DNA of 64,000 nt from Sebastes aleutianus (Eukaryota; Chordata; Actinopteri; Perciformes; Sebastidae): positions 35,828,820 through 35,892,819 of the forward strand of contig CAKAKS010000072.1 in assembly GCA_916700875.1 (NCBI GenBank). The letters are read 5' to 3'. The notes beneath the pieces were generated by a model. The model was given only the letters and a program-made list of their open reading frames with translations, did no database searches and was not told the DNA's origin. The position numbers and the translations under genes are program-made. Positions within the stretch are counted from its first letter, which is position 1; each line of letters opens with the position of its first letter. Below are positions 55,910 to 64,000 of this stretch, one piece after another.

Positions 55910-56870
55910 CAGGGAGGGAACTCAGTTCAACAAGGCTGGATTTAATCAGGTTCCTCTTTACTTGGTTCTACTTCTCTTTTCTGCCATGTCACCTGCTGGA
56001 CTGTTCAGACATCTGAAGACATCGCTCAGAGAGTATTGGTTTGGTGATTTGTGGCTGAAAAGTCATCAAGGCATCACGATGAAAAGTGGGCTGCGTTTGG
56101 TTGAAAAGTATTTTTAGATGTGTAGCTTGTCTACACAGGGAGTGTGTTAGCTGCGTCTGACAAATGCTCCTATTTTAAACAATACAGTGGCCTACATAAC
56201 GGCTCACATCCTACTAAATTTACATGCGTGTAACCGCAGCCTAAAGTGTATTTTTACACTTCAACTATTTTCTTCTTTTTTTACGCACATAACTACAGTG
56301 ATTGTATGTTTGGCTCAGAGCCAAAACACAGGTGACCTACACTCAACACAGTACCTGAACACATCCTGTGTAGACCCCGAATCTGCTGCTGCTATGCTAA
56401 CGTGCTGCTTTTGAAGTGTCTACGTGTGCTGTGTAGACATTGTGCTATTTTTGTCTCAGTAGCATTTCAAAGACTTTATATCAATGTGCATTCCTGTCTC
56501 CTACAAAATTACATTATCATACAACTAAACTGCATTCTCAATTATGTTTCGAGGGAAACGTATGTTTGGTCGCAGTTTTAAACCGTTTTAAACACGGGGT
56601 TAACGTTATACATTTAAACAAAACAAAACAAAAACTGCAACAAAACTACTTTGTTAGGTTTAGTAAAAAAAAAAAATAATCATGGTTTGGCTTAAAATGA
56701 CTGTTTGTTACATTATTAAGCTACAGACGTAAATTAAAATAATTAAACGTTGACTTTAACACGGGACACCAACAGCGGTCCACCCTGACTTCCTCCCTAT
56801 GCGGACTTCCGCGGACTATCATTACAAACGTATTTGTAATACGTCGAAAACAAACTTAATCAGCTACAGA
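55910..56870 (+). other. pgap4: PGAP4 3' UTR and flank
   Basis: No canonical AATAAA is obvious in the first kilobase, so the 3' end was not placed. No other gene was recognised. Confidence 0.4.
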
Positions 56871-56874
56871 ATAC

Positions 56875-57452
56875 TAGGGCAAAGTTAACAAAATAACAAC
56901 GCATTAACGCAAATTTGTTTAAACACCACTAATTTCTTTAACGCAACTTGCGATATTCAGGCTGTAGCGGGCTCAGATTTAAAGCTAGAGTGAAGCTACT
57001 GATATATGAAACTAGAAAACATGTCATACTAGCTTGTCACGAAGGAGGCTAAATAACGCTCAAAAGAAGCGCACAATTTTGGCGAGGAAAAACTGGCATG
57101 GCCATTTTCAAAGGGGTCCCTTGACCTCTGACCTCAAGATATGTGAATGAAAATGGGTTCTATGGGTACCCACGAGTCTCCCCTTTACAGACATGCCCAC
57201 TTTATGATAATCACATGCAGTTTTTGGCAAGTCATAGTCAAGTCAGCACACTGACACACTGACAGCTGTTGTCTGTTATGATTTCAGCATTTTTATTTTT
57301 TTTTATGTTAAATGCAGTACCTGTGAGGGTTTCTGGACTAATCTCCCTTTAAGGTACATTTTGAACAGATAAAAAATGTGTGATTAATCAAGATTAACTA
57401 TGGACAATCATGCATTTATTCGTGATTAAATATGAATCGATTGACAGCCCTA
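56875..57452. mobile_element. 'AGGGCTGTCAA' MITE, reverse copy
   Basis: It starts 'tagggcaaagttaac' (four bases of the TIR lost) and ends 'cgattgacagccctac'. It contains 'tacccacgagtctccccttt' and 'caatcatgca', the reverse complement of 13394-14096. Confidence 0.75.
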
Positions 57453-60400
57453 CAAATTACATTTCCCTCGAAACGTAATTCACAATGCAGTTTTGTTGTA
57501 TGGGAACTTCATTTTTAGATAGACAGGGCTGCTCTGTGCAGCAGGTTTACTAAGGGACCTGATAAAAATGTTTTTTGAATGCTGCGAAACAGCATTTCAT
57601 GTATGTAACCTTGAGATGGCAAAAATAGTCACTTTTCAACCAAAGGAAGTTTGTTGTTGGACAGAAGTTTGGACACCTACGCATCTTTTCACCAACAAAT
57701 CACAGAAACCACTCTCACTGAGCTGTGTTTTCAGTTAGGGATCAGACATCATATCATCACTGCTGGAAAACTTCTTTAATCACTTTTCTGACATTCAGGT
57801 TTGCTATTCACGTGAGGGGTCTTATGCTTCTCTACTGGTTGGGTTGTTTGTTCTACTGCCTGGGGTCATTTAACTATTTTTTTTTTTTTTTAAATCAGAT
57901 GAAAATGGTGATATAATTAAAGGATTTGTTCACTGTTTGTACACCCAGACCTTATTAAATCTAGGATTGGGGTTTGATAGTATTTCATCAAACCAAAATT
58001 TCTCCCTCACAAATGATGTTTTGTTGACTGCAGACATCAGTTTTCAGAGAACACATTAACCAGACTAGAGCCAAGTTTCATTTTAGCTATTGCACAGTTC
58101 AAGTTAATTAGCAGTTGATATAATCTGCCACCAGTTGCGTTTGTCATTTTAATCTGTGAAAGCGTAATTAACAAGAAGTGTTTTCAAGTATAGAAAGAAT
58201 GAGGAGAGATAAAAGAGATTTGTTAGCGTCTGAGCTTCAAAAATCACCATATCAGAAAAATTATTTTGAGTTTTATCTTGAAGAAACTAACTTTTCTCAC
58301 TGGGTTCAAACGTCCCAGTGTGACTATCGATCAGGCCTTCAAACACCACGATCGGTCTACTTTTCTACTTAGTTTTTACTTCTTTCTTCTTGTGTTGCTA
58401 AGCGGAACTTGTGTCAGGTTGGAGTGACCGTTTCTCTCGGCTATGTACGGTTTGGAAACAGGAATATGTCATAAGATTGTGGTTGAAAAACAGTGAACAC
58501 ATCTTTTATAGGGGACAAATGTGGGGAAGAAGGGCTGAAAATCTGAGCAGATTTAGCAGTCCTTTCTCTGTGGATCAAATGGGATTGTTGAATATAGGAT
58601 TCACTCAGAAATGTTTGAGGACAATCTTGATATTCTGATTGTGGCCTTTTTCCTTTAACCCTGTTTTTTGTATTCTCATTATATTAACCGATAATTTTGA
58701 AATAGTGAGTAGTCGTGTGATCACACGCATCTCTGTTGTACAGTAGAGTGCAGTAGAGCAACATTACGCAGTCGCAGTACTGCTGTTGGAGATACGACTA
58801 CCACAGCAGAACTGCACTGACCTCAAAATGTATGTTATTTACAGAGCAGTGACACGACCAAACCGCCACACTGTCACATGGAGAGTTTCATATCAACAAC
58901 AGTCTGACATTACAGCCACATTGACTGTTTGCTAAGCCTCGTCCGTCGAGGTTTACATCCCCATACGGCACATTTGTTTAAAATGAAAATGTGCCAGATT
59001 TACCATCAAAATCCATATACTGTAGTTTTTTTAAATGATGGTTTCATTGATTTCAGTCATAGACAAAAGAAGATCGTCATCTCAAGCAGGCGACCGTTAA
59101 TTTTAGCGGCTGAAATCACAACTTTCACTGCCAGGTTCTATCAGCTCTTGCTAGCTGGCTAATTAAGCTAATTATGGCTCCTTAAATTGTTTAAAATAAT
59201 TTTTTTATTGTTTTCCGGCGGACTCGTTTTAAAATTAGAATCTTGTAAAAAGGTCTTTAATATGCACAATAGAGATCCGCGTGCGAATTTTCCACATTGA
59301 CAAGTTGCACACCGGGTCTGGTGCGAATTATCCGCGTTCAATAATCATCAATGAGGCCCATTGAGTTTCCTCCTAAATAGTGCCTGTATCCACTCCACAC
59401 AACCAAAACCTAGACAGAGAATGTCTGAGAGGCTAACATTAACTACACAACACAGAAACTAATCAGACCCCAAATTTGATGCTAACGCTAGCTGTTTTGG
59501 CTAGCCCTTTCCGTGACCAACATACAGTGTAACGTTAGCAAGTGCATATCAGCTACATGACCATGTACCATGTTGTAGTCGTTGCGGTGTTTGTCGTACA
59601 TTATCGGGTGTTGAGTAGAGGATAGCCCATTGTTATTCCAACACACCAATAGTCAGAAACATGTCCCACTGGACTGAAAAAGCCCATTTGTCCGACAGTC
59701 CGTTACACAGAAAACAAACGCCCATTGTTCCGAGGCCCCGAAAATACACACTCTCCATGCAACAAACAGAAGCACATGGCTAATTATTATGCAGATTGGC
59801 GGTGATCAGTTGGAACAAAGGATTTCATCGGTCAAACATACATTTACATACATCATAATGTTAGCTTAACAGAAAACCGAACAAGGACGAACACTAACCA
59901 AGCATCTCACTGACCACTCTGTATCACTGAATGTGCCTTAAAGTTTAATTATTAGACGTTACACTCCATAACAGAATATAACCCATGATTCATCTCTGGA
60001 GGAAACGACTCTAAAGGTGATCAGCTGCAATATTTGAGTGCTTTTAATTTGTACATACTGGTATATAATAATTAAATTAATTGAAACCTGTAATTATTAC
60101 AGGAAGTAGCTGCCAAAGTAAACCCTATAGGCCTATGAGAGCTGTCTTGTCAGCCACTAATGACATGAAGTTACACCAGACTTCAAAGTCAGGAGCTCAA
60201 ACTGGTTCCTGTTATCGACTCTGAACCGCCAAATTAAGAGTTTGATTCTCAAAATGAAATGGCAACCATATAATAGATATTAGACACGTGGCCGGCAGCA
60301 CAAAAAGCAACTGAAGATGTTGAAGTCGGAACGAAAATGGACGTAAAGAGTTAAATGTTTACAATATGATGTTTCCCAGAAATATTCTACTTCCTGTTGT

Positions 60401-60470
60401 GTTTTAGAAATATCCACATGAAAATGACGAAACATAACACTAATTTTATTTTATTTACATACTGTGTATT
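57453..60470. other. long intergenic stretch, no gene seen
   Basis: No exon, RNA gene or clear transposon boundary was recognised. Short open frames (for example 57725-57916 and 58178-58638) lack splice signals or known motifs. Confidence 0.4.
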
Positions 60471-60474
60471 TTAA

Positions 60475-60735
60475 AGGAGTAGTTCAACAGGTTGGGAAAC
60501 GTTGGTTTGTGTACAGATTAAACAAACCAGATATGCATGTTAGTTAGTGAGCTTTAGAGGTGCTGGTAAGTTGATTGTGTTTCCTTTGGACAGAGCCAGG
60601 CTAGCTGTTTCCCTCTGTTTCCAGTCTTTATGCTAAGCTAGGCTAACCAGCTGCTGGTTGCAGCTTCATATTTAGCGTACAGACATGAGAGAGGTATCAA
60701 TCTGAACATCTGACTCTCAGAGAGAAAGAGAAGAA
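60475..60735. mobile_element. TTAA-type MITE, left half
   Basis: TTAA (60471-60474) then AGGAGTAGTTC. The interior 'tccagtctttatgctaagct' and 'gcttcatatttagcgtacag' is shared with 31985-32160. The right end was not found. Confidence 0.6.
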
Positions 60736-60928
60736 GAGGATATACCTAAATGTGGAAGTATTTCTTACTTTTTTGACACTCCACATCAGCATTTGACAGA
60801 CAGTGTTTGGTATAGGGAGATATGCAAAGCTTAAAAAAACAAACAAAAATTATGTTTTTATTTATCTGGAAAGTCAATTTTATTTAAGCACTCGAAAATC
60901 ACAACTTTGCCTCAAAGAGCTTTACAGT

Positions 60929-61104
<176 letters not shown>

Positions 61105-62870
61105 GAGCTATATATATATGTATATATTGAACTCCAACAACCAATATGTTCACAAATGGAACAATCAATCTACACTGTCACTAATCAAAAACATATATAT
61201 TATAAAGCAGTTTTAATAAAATATAGAAGACTGAATTCAGATTGATTATTATTATTCTAACTGTGAACTATAATTCAGACTTTATTTTGGCACCTTAAAA
61301 AGGATCGTAAACCTGATTTATTACAACTGGTCCAATTTCTGACTTCAACATTAACATCTAAATTGCACTTAATTAAAAAAAAATATAGATCCTGCAGTAA
61401 AATGAGGAAAATAGTAATATTATTTAATATTTAAAACAAAACAAAAAAATCCAGTGAACTGCAGTTTACATTTTATATTTTGATGAAAATAGTCAGATAA
61501 ATAATCAGAGTAACTGTACGTAAACAGCTCCAATTAAAAGTTTCTATTTAATTTGACGAGTTCCTAAACACTATTTGCTGTTTCTTTATCTGCTGGGATT
61601 GCATTTGCTTATTTATATTTAGAGTTGACAATATTAATCTCTAAAATGAAAATGATTAGTTTAGGGTTTGATTTAAGCTTGGTTGTGGTTTTATTTTGGT
61701 TTTATTTGTGCCTTAAATACAGGATTTTATTTTGTAATTTCATCACGAAATATTACGAATATCATTTCAGTGTTTTAATGTTTCTGATGTGTTTTTCATC
61801 ACATAATTTTGTTTGCATGTTAAGAACATTTAAGAGATTGAAGATTAATTTTATTTCTTCTTTGTGTGACATTTATTCGACATCAAATTATGATCTAAAA
61901 TGAGCTCTGAATGCTCCAACTGACCAAAGATTGACTTAGAATAAGACCTCAGCTGAAAATATATTGGTTACATCCACATTTCTATAATAAAAGCTGTGTC
62001 ATAATTTGACTCAAATGAGATGTGAGTCTGCTCTCTGAAGGATGATGCAAATGTAATCTTTTTTTCTGTTCCAAGATCACATTTTGAGTTGAATTCAAAT
62101 CTTAAATCTCTGTTTACACTGAGACTCTTTGACTGTTTTCTACACTTAAAACACAATAAATCACTATGTTTGAAGTCACTTGGTTGTCAGGAAGTCTGTG
62201 TTCCAGCAGTGACGTCTTCTTGTCAACGAACCGGGAGGTTGGATTGAAAAGCAACAGTTTAAAACCCACAAAGTCAACGAGTCGGAGGGGCAGAGACAGA
62301 TCAACTCTCCGATCAGATCTCAAAGACAAAGTATGAGATGAATGATGAAGCTCGTTCACAGATATAAAAGTATGAAGCTGTTTTATGGAGCAGAGGAGGT
62401 TCTCTCTAACTTTAACCTGCAGGCTGCAGAAAGTGATAAACAGTTCACTGCTTTAGTTTCAATCCTGACTGACACTTTGTGATCTTTAGTGGATATTCCT
62501 GTTGTAGAACAAGCTTCTGTTAGCCCCGAGCTAATTATATATAAAGTGGCTGTTAGCCCAGTGCTGACAAGAGCTTTAAAGCTGGAGGCCTGTGTCAGCT
62601 CCGTGCAAAGCACCGGAACAAAAACACAGACACATCACCGACAGTATGACAAAAATGCACTTTGCGTGCCTAATCTGATAATCTGTAGATATGTAGCCTA
62701 TAAATAAGATATATTTTAATAAAAATACAGTTGTACCGACAGAATACAGTAGAGCACAGAAGCCGTATCCATGCCGCGAGGTGTCTGCCTGTCTATTTAC
62801 CTGAGGAGAGCAGAGACCCCCGCGGTCCTTAATGTGGCCCAGGACACATTTGCGTACACACTGCTAAAAG
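61105..62870. other. AT-rich intergenic, nothing recognised
   Basis: No supported gene, RNA or transposon boundary. Confidence 0.4.
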
Positions 62871-62874
62871 AATG

Positions 62875-63030
62875 TGGTCTGAGTGATCGGATCTCAATTC
62901 GTCCTCAATGCGTCTTGAGTGCGTTCACACCTGTACTCAGAGCTGTCCACGTCCACGGTATTAACATGCGTCCTGAGTGATCCGATCACACCGGACACGT
63001 GTTAATACCAGGTCTGAGCAGGGCTCATGT
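62875..63030. repeat. dispersed repeat related to 46.4 kb
   Basis: It contains 'ctgagtgatccgatcacacc' and 'gttaataccaggtctgagca', with an internal inverted arrangement ('gatcggatct' against 'gatccgatca'). Confidence 0.6.
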
Positions 63031-63530
63031 GACGTGAAAGTTGTCGTGCAGGGCTGTGGATTAATCCACTAGGATCTGTGACCAGACTGGGTCTACTTTA
63101 AAAGATCACCTCCTGCCTGCAGGCTTCAACTCTGCACACCATTCTGCACAGCGACGGTCAAACATCCATGTGAAGTAGCAATAAGCAAAACAGCCAACAG
63201 TCAGTCAGGGTAGATTGTCAAAAGAAATAAGATAAATAATAATAATACAAAATAAATTCAGTAATTTAATTCTACATCTCTCTGTCCACACAGTGTCCTT
63301 TCTCCCAATTCAGCTTTTTCTTGTTCAAGGCCTTCAAGACCAGCAGTTGTCTTGTCAGTCCAGTCTATGTTAAGACCCAGCTGAGGTAAAGGACCCCCTT
63401 CATCAAACGTCTCTGCTCCAGTGGTGTCATCTTGCAGCATCTCCGGTCTTTTAATCCATGTTTAAAATGTCTGTGGTGTTGTGGAATCCTGGACAAATCA
63501 CTTCTCAAAACTCTAGCTGTCTTATCTGTT

Positions 63531-63561
63531 TTATTACTATTATTATTATTATTATTATTAT
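63531..63561. repeat. (TTA)n microsatellite
   Basis: Ten or so TTA units. A second run lies at 63722-63752. Confidence 0.85.
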
Positions 63562-63718
63562 ATCTTATTATTGTTGGGTATTTTATTCCATTTTATCTTT
63601 GTATTATCTTTTAATAGGCTGATTTTATTTGCTTCATTGCTGTTCTGAATTTTTTTAAATCTTGGTTCAACTATGTAAATGAATTTGTAAAATTGAAAAA
63701 TGCTGAAAATTAAGTTTA

Positions 63719-63721
<3 letters not shown>

Positions 63722-63752
<31 letters not shown>
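63722..63752. repeat. (TTA)n microsatellite, second
   Basis: About ten TTA units. The remaining bases to the window end show no gene. Confidence 0.85.
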
Positions 63753-64000
63753 GTGTCTCAGCTTAAGTACAGTATAACTTTAGTTACATTCCACCACTGC
63801 AGCTGACATTCATACTGGAACAATAGGCTGCGGTGCTCATGTCCGACCCGCAGAACAACCACACTTCTAAAATGACTGCTCCACCCCTGATTTACTGTTT
63901 CCTGTGAGGTTAGATTAGGTAGGTTTGATTTAGGTTGAAGTTAACGGCTAGTGAGGCTCCTCACATGTACAGAAATACATTTCTGTGTGATTTGCAGGTT

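Overview
This is nuclear DNA of a ray-finned fish, most likely a percomorph teleost. The evidence is spliced vertebrate genes with introns full of short palindromic DNA transposons, fish-type LINE tails, a BEL/Pao LTR retrotransposon, and innate-immune families (short pyrin-domain proteins, ICAM-like Ig proteins) that teleosts expand. Coding DNA is only a few percent of the window.

Five gene models are well supported. (1) 5.2-11.5 kb, minus strand: an ICAM-like immunoglobulin receptor. It has a signal-peptide exon, a first Ig domain split over three exons, and two further Ig-domain exons, all with matching splice phases. No membrane exon is visible, so the gene is partial or truncated. (2) and (3) 13-18.6 kb, plus strand: two tandem two-exon genes, each with a pyrin (PYD) domain followed by a short tail of unknown function rich in Val, Ile, Gly and Asn. 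A canonical ISRE lies at the likely promoter of the second. (4) 30.2-39.0 kb, minus strand: a complete four-exon mal gene (MARVEL-domain proteolipid, 151 aa). (5) 54.7-55.9 kb, plus strand: an intact intronless coding exon for PGAP4/TMEM246, the Golgi GalNAc transferase that modifies GPI anchors. Two weak candidates are listed: a TATA-driven first exon on the minus strand at 45.6-45.8 kb, and a 94-codon reading frame at 42.6 kb.

From 19.6 to 26.6 kb a very long (ACT/ACC)n array, about 2.1 kb originally, is split by a young 4.9 kb BEL/Pao element. The element has identical 407-bp LTRs and a 5-bp target duplication. Its single open frame of 1194 codons keeps Gag, zinc knuckles, protease and RNase H but lacks the reverse transcriptase core and integrase, so it should be non-autonomous yet possibly still expressed.

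The rest is repeat-rich. Many unrelated-looking elements share one boundary rule: TTAA, then AGG..., ...CCT, then TTAA. Others are an 'AGGGCTGTCAA' MITE family, LINE fragments, minisatellites and several large hairpins, including an (AT)n cruciform at 61 kb. No CRISPR, rRNA or tRNA gene was seen.
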